Shown here: positions 49,410 to 58,226 of the stretch, one piece after another
Position numbering within the stretch: position 1 is the stretch's first letter
Layout of the letters: each line of letters opens with the position of its first letter
DNA from: CAYWOS01 sp964459985
GTDB taxonomy: Bacteria; Bacillota; Clostridia; Christensenellales; Aristaeellaceae
Direction: 5' to 3'
DNA length: 64,000 bases
Assembly (NCBI GenBank): GCA_964459985.1
Contig: CAYWOS010000002.1
Location: 1-64,000 of the forward strand
Notes under the pieces: generated by a model
Databases searched by the model: none
What the model saw: only the letters and a program-made list of their open reading frames with translations
What the model was told of the DNA's origin: nothing
Translations under genes and position numbers: made by a program

Positions 49410-52400
49410 ATGCGGCTCAAAAGCCTGGAAATCAACGGGTTTAAGTCCTTCGCCGAACGCACCGAAATCGTGTTCAACCAAGGCATCACGGGCATCGTCG
49501 GGCCTAACGGCTCGGGCAAGAGCAACATCGGCGACGCCGTGCGCTGGGTGCTGGGCGAGCAGAGCGCGCGCGTGCTGCGCGGCGCGAAAATGGAGGACGT
49601 CATCTTCGGCGGCACCGCCAAGCGCAAGGCGGCGTCGTACTGCGAGGTATCGCTCCTTTTTGACAACGAGGATCTGGCGCTCAAGACCTCCTTTGCCGAG
49701 GTCGTCGTCACGCGCCGCGTCTACCGCAACGGCGACAGCGAGTATTACCTGAACAAATCCGCCTGCCGTCTGCGCGATATTCTGGAGCTCTTCCGCGATA
49801 CCGGCATCGGCAGGGAGGGCTATTCGCTGATCGGTCAGGGCAGGATCGACGAAATCCTGTCGGTTAAAAGCGAGGACAGGCGGCAGGTGTTCGAGGAAGC
49901 GGCCGGCGTGATGACCTTTCGTGTGCGAAAGGAAGAGGCCGAGCGCAAGCTCGCCCGCACCAAGGACAATTTGAGCCGCGTCCACGATATACTGGACGAG
50001 CTCGCGTCGCGCCTGACGCCGCTTTCGGCGCAGTCGGCGCTCGCCAAGGAATACCTCGAATTGGCCGACCGCCTCAAAACGCTCGAGATCCAGATTTTTC
50101 TCATCCGCTTTGACAAGGCGCGCGAGCGCGTCGATGCGCTGCAAAAAACCATCGACGGGCTGAACGATCTTTTGTTGAGTCACGAAGCGCGTTTGTCGCG
50201 CAACGCCGCCGAGCGCGAGGAGCTGGACGGCGCGATCGCGCTGCTGGAGGACGAGCTTGCCCGCGCGCGCGAGGAGCACATGCGCCGAAACGAATCCGCG
50301 CATGAAACGCAGTCGCGCCGCGAGCGCGCGGAAATCGAGCTTTCGAGCCTGTCGCAGGACGCCGAGCGGCTGAAGGGCGAGCGCGAGGACGCGCGGCGGC
50401 GCAGGGAGGATCTCGCGGCGCTGCTTTCGCGCGGCGGGCGCGAGGCGGACGACGGCGCGCAGGCGCTCGAAAAGGCGCAGAGCGAACTGGACGCCGGGCA
50501 AAAACTGCTGGACGAGGCGCTCGCGGCGGCGCAGACCGACGAGGAGGCGCTCGACCGGCATAAGGCGGACATTCTGGCCGCCGTCAACCGCATGAGCGAC
50601 GCGCGCAACCAGCGCACGCGTCAGGAAACGGTCTGCGCGCAGATGCGCGAGCAGCTCACGCGCGTCGAGGACAGCAAAAAAGAGCTGTCCGCGCGCCAGT
50701 TTTCCCTGATCGAAGCGCTGCGCGCCGCCGAAAAGCAGCAGGCGGACGAAATGCGGCTGCTCGACACGCTCAAGAACGACGCCGCCGAGCGCGAGGGCGC
50801 GCTGCGCGCCTTCACGGCGGAGGCGCAGGCGAAGGCGGAAGCGGCGCAAAGCCTCAATCTTGAAATTCAGGCCAACACCAGCCGTCTGCGCGTGATGGAT
50901 GAAATGTCGCGCGAAATGGCAGGGTATAATCAGGCGGTCAAGCGCGCCGTCGAGTACGCCGGGAGCGATCCGCACGTGCACGGCGTCGTGGCGCGGCTCA
51001 TTCAGGTGCCGGCGGCCTACGAAACGGCGGTCGATCTGGCGCTGGGCAGCGCGCTGCAAAACATCGTCACCGACGACGAGGAAACCGCCAAGCGCATCAT
51101 CGATCATCTGCGCGTCAACCGTCTGGGGCGCGCCACCTTCCTGCCCATGACCAGCGTGCGCTCGCGCGTGCTGACAGGCGAGGAACGCCGCCTGCTTTCG
51201 ATGGACGGCTGCCTCGGCGTCGCCAGCGAGCTGATTTCCTTCGCGCCCGCGTATCGCGGCGTGATTGAAAACCTGCTCGGCCGCACGGTGATCGCGCGCG
51301 ATCTGGACGCCGGCATTCCCATCATGCGCGCGGCGCGGCATCAGTTCCGACTGGTGACGCTGGCGGGCGACGTGATGAATCCGGGCGGCTCGATGTCGGG
51401 CGGCACGGCGCAGCGAAGCGACGTGAGCCTGCTCGGGCGCGAGCGCGCGATGAAGGAACTGCGCGTCAGGCTCGACGAGCAGAGAAACACGCTGGCGCGC
51501 GCGCGCGACGAGCTGACCGGGCTTCAGGCGAAACGCGAGGAACTGAAAAGGCTGCGCAACGAGGCGATGGAGCGCGTCCATCAGGAGGACATCGGCGCGG
51601 CGCGCGAGCAGGAGCGCGTGTTCAACGCGCGCGCCGAGCTGACGGCGCACAACGACCGTTTGCAGAAGACCGAGGCGGCGGCGGCGCAGCTCCGCGAGGG
51701 CATCGCCGAGATCGAGCGCGATCTGATCGACAGCGAGAAGATCCGGGAAAGCGAAAACGTCGACCGCGAGGCGATGGACAGGAAAACCGAGGCGCTGCAA
51801 AAGACGCTCGCCGATTCGCGCGCGCGGGCGGAGGCGCAGCGCGACCGCGTGACGCGGATGCGGCTGCAATTCGCGGAGCTTTCGCACGCGCTGGACACCG
51901 TCCGGCGCGACGAGGCGCGGCGCGATCAGGAACTGCGCGCGCTCGACGACGGGATCGTCAAATTGGGCGCGGCGCTCGCCGCGCGCGAGCGCGCCATCGA
52001 CGAGGCGAAAAGGCAGGCGGCGGCGTTCGCGGACGCGTACGAGGACATCAAAAAAGCGCTGGACGAAAAGCAGGCGGCGGTCGAGGCGCTGAACGAAAAA
52101 CGTCAGGCGACCATGGCGAAGCAGCGCGAGTGCGCGCGGGAGAACGACGATATCCACCGCGCGTTTGACGAGGACACCGCCAAGCTCCACCGCGCCGAGA
52201 TCGCGCAGACCAAGGCGGATGCCGATCTCAAGAGCATGACCGATCACATGTTCAACACCTACGATATGACCTACGCCGACGCCGACGCGCTGCGCAGCGA
52301 GGAGAAGTTCGACCTGACGGGCGGCGAGCGCGAGGCGCAGGGACTGCGCGCGCGCATCCGCGATATGGGCGTCGTCAACGTCGGCGCCATCGAGGAATAC

Positions 52401-52967
52401 GACAACACCAAGCGCCGGTTTGACGAATTGAACGAGCAGAAGGACGATCTGGAGAAAGCCGAAATCGATCTGGAATCGCTCATCGCGCGGCTGCTCTCGC
52501 AGATGGAAAAGCTGTTCGTGCAGGAGTTTCAGAAGCTCGACCTGCACTTCCGCGAGACGTTCGCGCGCCTGTTCGGCGGCGGGCAGGCCGAATTGAAACT
52601 GACCGACCCGGACGACGCGCTCAACTGCGGCATCGAGATCATCGCGCAGCCGCCGGGCAAGAAACTGCAGCTTTTGAGCCTTTTGTCGGGCGGCGAGCGC
52701 GCGCTGACCGCCATCGCCATCCTGTTCGCCATGCTCAAGCTCAAGCCGACGCCGTTTTGCATTCTGGACGAGATCGAGGCGGCGCTCGACGAGGCGAACA
52801 TCGGTTATTTCGCCGATTATCTCGCGGAGTACGCGAAAACCACGCAGTTCGTCGTCATCACGCACCGCAAGGGCACGATGGAGCGCTGCGACGCGCTGTT
52901 CGGCGTGGCGATGGAGGAACGCGGCATATCGCGCATGGTGTCGGTCAATCTGGAGGATTTTGAATAA
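49410..52967 (+). CDS. smc: Chromosome segregation protein SMC
   Basis: 1185 residues, full length. The condensin ATPase has Walker A GPNGSGKSNIGDA at 31-43, two long coiled coils, a hinge at about 521-590 (VHGVVARLIQVPAAYETAVD ...), the signature LLSGGERALTAIA at about 1091 and Walker B FCILDEIEAALDEAN near 1117. It organises chromosomes with ScpA and ScpB. The ATG at 49410 is six bases after rnc. Nothing is truncated. Confidence 0.98.
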   Translation: MRLKSLEINGFKSFAERTEIVFNQGITGIVGPNGSGKSNIGDAVRWVLGEQSARVLRGAKMEDVIFGGTAKRKAASYCEVSLLFDNEDLALKTSFAEVVVTRRVYRNGDSEYYLNKSACRLRDILELFRDTGIGREGYSLIGQGRIDEILSVKSEDRRQVFEEAAGVMTFRVRKEEAERKLARTKDNLSRVHDILDELASRLTPLSAQSALAKEYLELADRLKTLEIQIFLIRFDKARERVDALQKTIDGLNDLLLSHEARLSRNAAEREELDGAIALLEDELARAREEHMRRNESAHETQSRRERAEIELSSLSQDAERLKGEREDARRRREDLAALLSRGGREADDGAQALEKAQSELDAGQKLLDEALAAAQTDEEALDRHKADILAAVNRMSDARNQRTRQETVCAQMREQLTRVEDSKKELSARQFSLIEALRAAEKQQADEMRLLDTLKNDAAEREGALRAFTAEAQAKAEAAQSLNLEIQANTSRLRVMDEMSREMAGYNQAVKRAVEYAGSDPHVHGVVARLIQVPAAYETAVDLALGSALQNIVTDDEETAKRIIDHLRVNRLGRATFLPMTSVRSRVLTGEERRLLSMDGCLGVASELISFAPAYRGVIENLLGRTVIARDLDAGIPIMRAARHQFRLVTLAGDVMNPGGSMSGGTAQRSDVSLLGRERAMKELRVRLDEQRNTLARARDELTGLQAKREELKRLRNEAMERVHQEDIGAAREQERVFNARAELTAHNDRLQKTEAAAAQLREGIAEIERDLIDSEKIRESENVDREAMDRKTEALQKTLADSRARAEAQRDRVTRMRLQFAELSHALDTVRRDEARRDQELRALDDGIVKLGAALAARERAIDEAKRQAAAFADAYEDIKKALDEKQAAVEALNEKRQATMAKQRECARENDDIHRAFDEDTAKLHRAEIAQTKADADLKSMTDHMFNTYDMTYADADALRSEEKFDLTGGEREAQGLRARIRDMGVVNVGAIEEYDNTKRRFDELNEQKDDLEKAEIDLESLIARLLSQMEKLFVQEFQKLDLHFRETFARLFGGGQAELKLTDPDDALNCGIEIIAQPPGKKLQLLSLLSGGERALTAIAILFAMLKLKPTPFCILDEIEAALDEANIGYFADYLAEYAKTTQFVVITHRKGTMERCDALFGVAMEERGISRMVSVNLEDFE

Positions 52968-52985
52968 CCCGGGGGAGGGAGCGAC

Positions 52986-53882
52986 ATGGGATTTTTCCAG
53001 CGCCTCAAGGAAGGCCTGACCAAGACGCGCGGCAGCCTGACCGACCGCGTGGACGAATTGGTGGTCAACGCCCGCGCGGTGGACGAGGATTTTTTTGACG
53101 AGCTGACCGATATCCTGATCCTCGCCGACGTCGGCGCGCGCGCGACCGAGGAGATTATCTCGCAGCTCCGCGCGCGCGTGGAGAAGGAGCATGTCGCCGA
53201 CGCGAACAAGGCGCGCGACATGCTCAAGGATATCATTGTGCAGGAAATGAACATCCCGCGCCCCGTGCTCAAATGGCCGATGGTGATGTTCGTCGTGGGC
53301 GTCAACGGCGTGGGCAAAACGACGACCATCGGCAAGCTTGCCCTGCGCTTTCAGGAGATCGGCCGCAGCGTTATCCTCGCCGCCGCCGATACCTTCCGCG
53401 CCGCCGCCGACGAGCAGCTCGCCGTCTGGGCGGAGCGCGCCAAGGTGCCGCTCATCCGCCATCAAATGGGCAGCGATCCCGCCGCCGTGGTGTACGACGC
53501 CGTGCAGGCGGCGAAGGCGCGCAAGGCGGATTTGCTTATCGTCGATACGGCGGGCAGGCTGCACAACAAAAAGAATCTGATGGACGAGCTATCCAAAATG
53601 CGCCGCGTCATCGACCGCGAGTACCCCGAGGCCGAAATGCGCTGCATGCTGATCCTCGACGCCACCACAGGACAAAACGGCATCGAGCAGGCAAAGCAGT
53701 TCAAGGACGCCGTCGAGATCGGCGGCATCATCGTCACCAAGCTCGACGGCACGGCGAAGGGCGGCGTCGCCATCGCCATCCGGCGCGAATTGAACGTGCC
53801 CGTATGGTACGTCGGCGTGGGCGAGGGCATTGACGATCTGCAGGCGTTCGACGCGAAGGAGTTCGTGAACGCGCTGTTTTGA
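52986..53882 (+). CDS. ftsY: Signal recognition particle receptor FtsY
   Basis: 298 residues, a short FtsY without the acidic A domain of E. coli. It receives SRP-ribosome complexes at the membrane. The N domain (1-90) leads to the GTPase with GVNGVGKTTTIGKLA (G1), AADTFRAAADEQL (G2), VDTAGRLHNKKNLMDEL (G3) and TKLDGTAKGG (G4), ending EGIDDLQAFDAKEFVNALF. A GGGGGAGGGAG ribosome site precedes the ATG. Last conserved gene of the plsX operon; ffh is not adjacent. Confidence 0.97.
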   Translation: MGFFQRLKEGLTKTRGSLTDRVDELVVNARAVDEDFFDELTDILILADVGARATEEIISQLRARVEKEHVADANKARDMLKDIIVQEMNIPRPVLKWPMVMFVVGVNGVGKTTTIGKLALRFQEIGRSVILAAADTFRAAADEQLAVWAERAKVPLIRHQMGSDPAAVVYDAVQAAKARKADLLIVDTAGRLHNKKNLMDELSKMRRVIDREYPEAEMRCMLILDATTGQNGIEQAKQFKDAVEIGGIIVTKLDGTAKGGVAIAIRRELNVPVWYVGVGEGIDDLQAFDAKEFVNALF

Positions 53883-53983
53883 GGGCGCGCGGCGCGCCGG
53901 GGAAGAACGCGCGGATGACGCGCGGAGCCGGAGCGCGACGAAGGACGAAAGCGGGGCGGCGCTGCCGCGCCGGGGAGGAACGG

Positions 53984-54370
53984 ATGATGCGGTTTTTAAG
54001 CGGCGCTTGCTTTATCACGCGGAACGTGCGCGGGCTTGCGGGGTTCTACGCGGCCGTGCTGGGCATTGCTGTCGACGCGAACGATCTGCATGTGGAGATC
54101 CCGCTCGAGGGCGGCAGTTTGGTTCTCTACGACAGGACGGCCGCCGAGCGCGACATGGGCTTTGACTTTTCCGAATACCACGGCACGGGGCTGGCGAAGA
54201 TTTCTTTCCTCGTGCAGGACGTCGACGCCGAGTACGAGCGCCTCAAGGCGCTGGACATCCGAATCAATTTCATGACGCCGCCCATGACGTACCCGTGGGG
54301 CGCGCGCTCCATGCACTTCCGCGATCCCGACGGCAATATCGTGTGCTTTGTGCGTCGGGCGGGCGACTGA
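53984..54370 (+). CDS. VOC/glyoxalase-bleomycin resistance family protein
   Basis: 128 residues, a single VOC domain. Visible are FITRNVRGLAGFYAAVLGI at the start, a central VEIPLEGGSLVLYD, LAKISFLVQDVDAEYERLKA and the closing SMHFRDPDGNIVCFVRR. Family members bind metals and act as lyases, dioxygenases or drug-binding proteins; the role here is unknown. Two adjacent ATGs at 53984 and 53987 follow GGGGAGGAA; the frame is open upstream into ftsY but lacks domain sequence. The 100 bases between ftsY and this gene are GC-rich with no terminator. Confidence 0.87.
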   Translation: MMRFLSGACFITRNVRGLAGFYAAVLGIAVDANDLHVEIPLEGGSLVLYDRTAAERDMGFDFSEYHGTGLAKISFLVQDVDAEYERLKALDIRINFMTPPMTYPWGARSMHFRDPDGNIVCFVRRAGD

Positions 54371-54398
54371 CGCGATTCTTGCAAATCCGACAATACGA

Positions 54399-54435
54399 AA
54401 GCGCTGCCGAGCAGATACGCGGCAGCGCTTCTTTG
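54399..54435. terminator. Terminator between the VOC gene and the DUF4832-type gene
   Basis: AAGCGCTGCCG (54399-54409) pairs with CGGCAGCGCTT (54420-54430), followed by CTTTG on the plus strand and TTCGTATT on the minus strand. It lies between convergent genes and probably serves both. Confidence 0.78.
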
Positions 54436-54447
54436 ATGGGAGTTTCC

Positions 54448-57400
54448 TTATTCGACGGTGATGACCGAAACGGGAACGCTCAAATCCTCCGCTTCGCCTT
54501 CCATCGCCAGATGAATGCCCCTGCCCGGCAGATCGGGATCGGGGATGGAGACGCACAGGACGTACGCGCCGGGCTGATCGGGCAGCGTGACGGTCACGAG
54601 CGTGTCGGTGCGTCCGGGCAGCAGCTTGGTGACCGGCGTATCGCCGGCGCCCAATGCGACGATTTCGCCGTCGTCGCCGCGCAGCATCCAGACGATCGGC
54701 CAGTCGTAGTAGAAGGGCGACACGCCGCGATTGCGCCAGACGGCCTTGAACGCAACGGTTTCGCCCGCCTTGCCGCCCGTCTTTTCAACGCGCTCGACCG
54801 ACAGGCGGTAGCCCATCGTGCGGCGCATGATGTCAAAGTTCACGTCGTAATCGTGCGCGTCGGGATCGCTGAGCACCAGATCGGTCGGGCTGCACGGGCC
54901 GATCAGGGAGGCGTGGCTGTTGCGGATGAGCCGCAGCGTTTCAAGAATGGCGTCGTCGTCCGTCCACTTGCGCACGTTGCCCTCGGCGAACTCGCCGCCC
55001 GAGTACATTGTTTTCCAGAAATCGGGCATTCTGGACGCCTCGATTTCGTCGGCGTTCGAGAAGGGCATGTCGGTGCAGCCCGTGAGGAAGTAATCGCAGA
55101 AGGTGTCCGTCGCGCCGACGTCGCCGAACATGTCGTTGTACAGCCCCCAGCCGTGCGCCGCCGCGTAGGGATAGGGCTTTCTCGCCGCCAGTTTGACGCG
55201 CTTGAAGGCGTTCTGGTACGTTTCCATGTATTGCCCGACCAGCTCGGGATTGGGGAACTCGCCCGTGCCGTCCGGCCAGCAGTGCATTTCCGCCCAGTGC
55301 CCCAGACTGCCCACCTGCACGTACGCCGTGATCGCGGGATCGTCGAAGCGCTCGGCGAGCGCGGCGACGGCCTTGCCGTGATAATCAAGCAGAATCGGGC
55401 TTTCGTAGTTGGGCGAGAAGCCGCCGCCGCCCAGATCCTCCGGCTCGTAGTAGAACGTGCCCGCGCCCTTGCCGTTCCAGTTTTCGGCGACAAGCTCGTC
55501 GTACAGCCATTCCGGGATGTCCATGCGCGGCGCGCCGCCGTTGTCGATCACGTCGTCCATTACGAAGCGCAACACGACGCGCACGCCGCGTTCCTTCCAG
55601 TCGTTCAGGTGGTACTTCTCCTCGACGGCGGCGAAATCGTACACGCCCTTAACGGCTTCCAATTCCGCCCACTTGATGTCGAGATACACGGTCTGGAAGG
55701 ACTGCGCCTTGGGATCGAGCGTGATATCGTCGCTCGCCCACGCGACCCACCCGTGATAGGGGTTGTCGAGGCGCTCGAAGGTTTCGGCGGGGTAGACGGC
55801 GTTTTCATCGTACGCCTGCGCAAAGGTCTTTTCGAGCGTCAGCACGCCCGCTTCGGGCAGCACGATGTCCCCGCACACGGCGGCGACGCCCGTGACGCCC
55901 GGGATGTCGGCGAGCGGCACGCTCATTTCGATGTGATCGAGGTAGTAATCCGCCTGAATCGCTTTGCCTTCGCCGATGGGCGCGCCGTCCGCCGAAACGG
56001 GATACAGCCTGCCTTCCCTGACGATGTAGGCGATATTCTGATAGCCGTCGATGTCGCCGCCGCCCTCGCCCGCGAGGTAAACGGCGGGATGCGCGCTCAT
56101 GCCCGCGCCCTTGATGAGCAGGAACAATTTGTTCTGCGAGCGCGCGGCGAATAGGTTTTCAACCGCCGCCTTGGAGCGGTTGAGCGCCTTGTTGCTCACG
56201 GCGTCCCAATCGGCGAACGTGCCGTCGGCGATCGACAGATGCTCGACGGTGGTGCGAACCTTGGGCACGAGGACGTACGCGCTCCCGGGCGTGTGCCCGA
56301 CCGGCGTCTGTCCGACGCTCGTGCCCTCCTGCATATCGGTCTCGCGGTCGAGGCAGATGTACAGATCGTCGCTCATTTCTGGCAGGTACGCCGCGAGCAG
56401 CGCGATGGGAATGGCGTATTCGAGCTGATACACGCCGTCGCCCAGATCGCCGACGTTCTTTTTGATGCCGTCGATGGGACGGCTGATCCACGCGAACCAT
56501 TCCTCGCTTGTCGCGCTGCGGGTAAAGAACTCCAGCCCCATCGAGTGCCAGTCCTGAATGAGCGCGTCGGCGCCGTTGCCGGCGGGGTAGGCGTCCGTGT
56601 GCAGGAAGCCCGTCGCGCCGTCGCGGTCGGTATTGAGCAGGATGTTGAGCGAGAACGCCGTGTCGCTGTCGGGGTCCTCGACGCCCGAGAGCGTCGTTTT
56701 GACGTACAGCGTGTCGTTTGTGCGCACGGCGTACAGATCGCCGACCACGCCGCTGCCTTGGGCGAGCGGCTCGATGGAGCCCCAGTCACCGCCGTCGCCG
56801 TCCGCTTTGATGCTGACGCCGATCAGACGGTTGGGCGATGTGATGTCAAGCGCGCCCGTTTCGGGCAGGCGGTCGTCCCCGCTGACGAAGCCGAGCCGGA
56901 GCGCTTTCGCGCCGCCGTCGAAGTGCGCCAGCATGATCTGCCCCTCGACGCCCGCGTCGGTGACGCGCAGCCGGGCTTTCTTGCCGTTGGGCGTGAACGC
57001 CGCGCCGTCCCAGACGGCGATCTCGCCCGTGCCCGCCACGCGGCAGAGCATGTCGTCAAAGCCGTCCGCGCCGCCGCCCGGCTTTTCCGTGCCGATGTAC
57101 AGAGCAAAGTCCTCGTTCAAATCGGCGCACTCGGCGTAGAAATACAGCCGGTTGCCGTCCGTCATCGCCTTGAGCGCCATCAGGCGCGGCAGGGCGTTGG
57201 CGGCGTCATAAGGCACGGTGTACCACGCGCTCATCTGCCCGTCAAAGATTTCCGGCGTGATGGGCACGTCCGGGTCCTGCGCGCCCACGGTGACGATGAA
57301 CGCCGCCGTTTCCTTGCGCAGCCCGCTTTGCACCTTGCAGGCGATTTTGTAGCTGCCCGGCGCGAGCGGCGCGCCGCCCGTGAGCAGCCTGTCGCCCTGA

Positions 57401-58155
57401 AGCGCGAACAAATGGTTGTCGCGCCCCTTCACGGCGTCGTCCTGAAAGCTGTAGGTGAAGTTCACGCCGTCGCCGCCCTTGGCGGACAGCACGGCGACCT
57501 CGCCGCCCGGCGCCGCGGCGTCGGTCAGCGCGCGCAGGCCGTCCTGCACGGTCAGCGTGAAATCGGCGAGCGGCTCGGTGATCGGCGCGCCGATCACTTC
57601 GGTGTAGTAGGGCACTTTGACCGGCTCTTTGCCGATCTCGGGCGCGAAGCCGATGTTCTCCCAATCGCTGTTGCACGCCCACGCGATGATGCGGATTTCG
57701 TCGGGATTGCCCAGCGTTTCGAGCGGAATGACGACTTCGTTGGCGGTCTTGTCGCCGCTTCCCGCCTTGAGAATGGGATAGGTTTCCTCCGCCCAGTCCC
57801 AGTCGCCGCTTTCGCCCCTGTGCCAGCCCGCGCACCATGTCTCCACGAGGAAATCCAGCCCCGCCGCCTTGTGGCGTCCGTTCGCGCCAAAGCCGGTCGT
57901 CGCGTCCATGTCGGTGTCGAGCATCACGTCGTAAATGCTGATATCGGTGTTGTCGGGCGCGCTGAAGGCGATGCAGACGTGCGTATCCGTCTTGAACGCG
58001 TACAGCACGGCGATCTTGTCCTCGCCCTCGCAAAGGGGATAAATGCCCGCCCAATCGCTCAAATCGCCGTCCGCCGTGATCACCGGCGGGCTTTCGGCGA
58101 GCGCCGCGCAGAACGTCAGCGCCAGAAGAATCAGGATAAATACCGCTTTTTTCAT
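54448..58155 (-). CDS. Large secreted modular protein with DOMON/CBM9-like repeats and a DUF4832-type TIM barrel
   Basis: 1235 residues with a signal peptide (MKKAVFILILLALTFCAALA-E). Domains by eye: a CBM9/DOMON-like module at about 24-200 (ITADGDLSDWAGIYP, DTDMDATTGFG); an Ig-like stretch at 210-300; a second module at 305-450; a third CBM9-like module at 455-635 (ADGDGGDWGSIEP, NTDRDGATGFL); a fourth at about 650-790 (IADGTFADWDAV); then a glycosidase-like barrel from about 815 (NPYHGWVAWASDD, VYLDIKWAELEAVKGVYDF, AYVQVGSLGHWAEMH) with a DUF4832-like end and a beta sandwich (AGETVAFKAVWRNRGVSPFY). A glycan hydrolase role is likely but the catalytic residues are not certain. It follows the third sugar importer. 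Confidence 0.82.
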   Translation of the reverse strand: MKKAVFILILLALTFCAALAESPPVITADGDLSDWAGIYPLCEGEDKIAVLYAFKTDTHVCIAFSAPDNTDISIYDVMLDTDMDATTGFGANGRHKAAGLDFLVETWCAGWHRGESGDWDWAEETYPILKAGSGDKTANEVVIPLETLGNPDEIRIIAWACNSDWENIGFAPEIGKEPVKVPYYTEVIGAPITEPLADFTLTVQDGLRALTDAAAPGGEVAVLSAKGGDGVNFTYSFQDDAVKGRDNHLFALQGDRLLTGGAPLAPGSYKIACKVQSGLRKETAAFIVTVGAQDPDVPITPEIFDGQMSAWYTVPYDAANALPRLMALKAMTDGNRLYFYAECADLNEDFALYIGTEKPGGGADGFDDMLCRVAGTGEIAVWDGAAFTPNGKKARLRVTDAGVEGQIMLAHFDGGAKALRLGFVSGDDRLPETGALDITSPNRLIGVSIKADGDGGDWGSIEPLAQGSGVVGDLYAVRTNDTLYVKTTLSGVEDPDSDTAFSLNILLNTDRDGATGFLHTDAYPAGNGADALIQDWHSMGLEFFTRSATSEEWFAWISRPIDGIKKNVGDLGDGVYQLEYAIPIALLAAYLPEMSDDLYICLDRETDMQEGTSVGQTPVGHTPGSAYVLVPKVRTTVEHLSIADGTFADWDAVSNKALNRSKAAVENLFAARSQNKLFLLIKGAGMSAHPAVYLAGEGGGDIDGYQNIAYIVREGRLYPVSADGAPIGEGKAIQADYYLDHIEMSVPLADIPGVTGVAAVCGDIVLPEAGVLTLEKTFAQAYDENAVYPAETFERLDNPYHGWVAWASDDITLDPKAQSFQTVYLDIKWAELEAVKGVYDFAAVEEKYHLNDWKERGVRVVLRFVMDDVIDNGGAPRMDIPEWLYDELVAENWNGKGAGTFYYEPEDLGGGGFSPNYESPILLDYHGKAVAALAERFDDPAITAYVQVGSLGHWAEMHCWPDGTGEFPNPELVGQYMETYQNAFKRVKLAARKPYPYAAAHGWGLYNDMFGDVGATDTFCDYFLTGCTDMPFSNADEIEASRMPDFWKTMYSGGEFAEGNVRKWTDDDAILETLRLIRNSHASLIGPCSPTDLVLSDPDAHDYDVNFDIMRRTMGYRLSVERVEKTGGKAGETVAFKAVWRNRGVSPFYYDWPIVWMLRGDDGEIVALGAGDTPVTKLLPGRTDTLVTVTLPDQPGAYVLCVSIPDPDLPGRGIHLAMEGEAEDLSVPVSVITVE

Positions 58156-58181
58156 GTCAAACCCCCGCTTTTCCGAATAGG

Positions 58182-58214
58182 AAAGGGGGAGGCGACCAAC
58201 GCCCCTCCCCCTTT
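58182..58214 (-). terminator. Hairpin between binding protein and DUF4832-type genes
   Basis: AAAGGGGGAGG and CCTCCCCCTTT form an 11-base-pair stem immediately after the binding-protein stop. As in the other two minus-strand importer operons, it probably stabilises binding-protein mRNA and attenuates downstream transcription. Confidence 0.75.
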
Positions 58215-58226
58215 GTGCCGATGGGA

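Noticed and set aside
49206..53564. A 1452-codon minus-strand open frame opposite smc and ftsY, with similar long frames at 2661-5228, 5552-8767 and 24200-26827
   Set aside because: They lie antisense to clearly recognised genes, have Arg/His/Gly-rich compositions typical of complementary frames in high-GC DNA, and show no domain or ribosome site.
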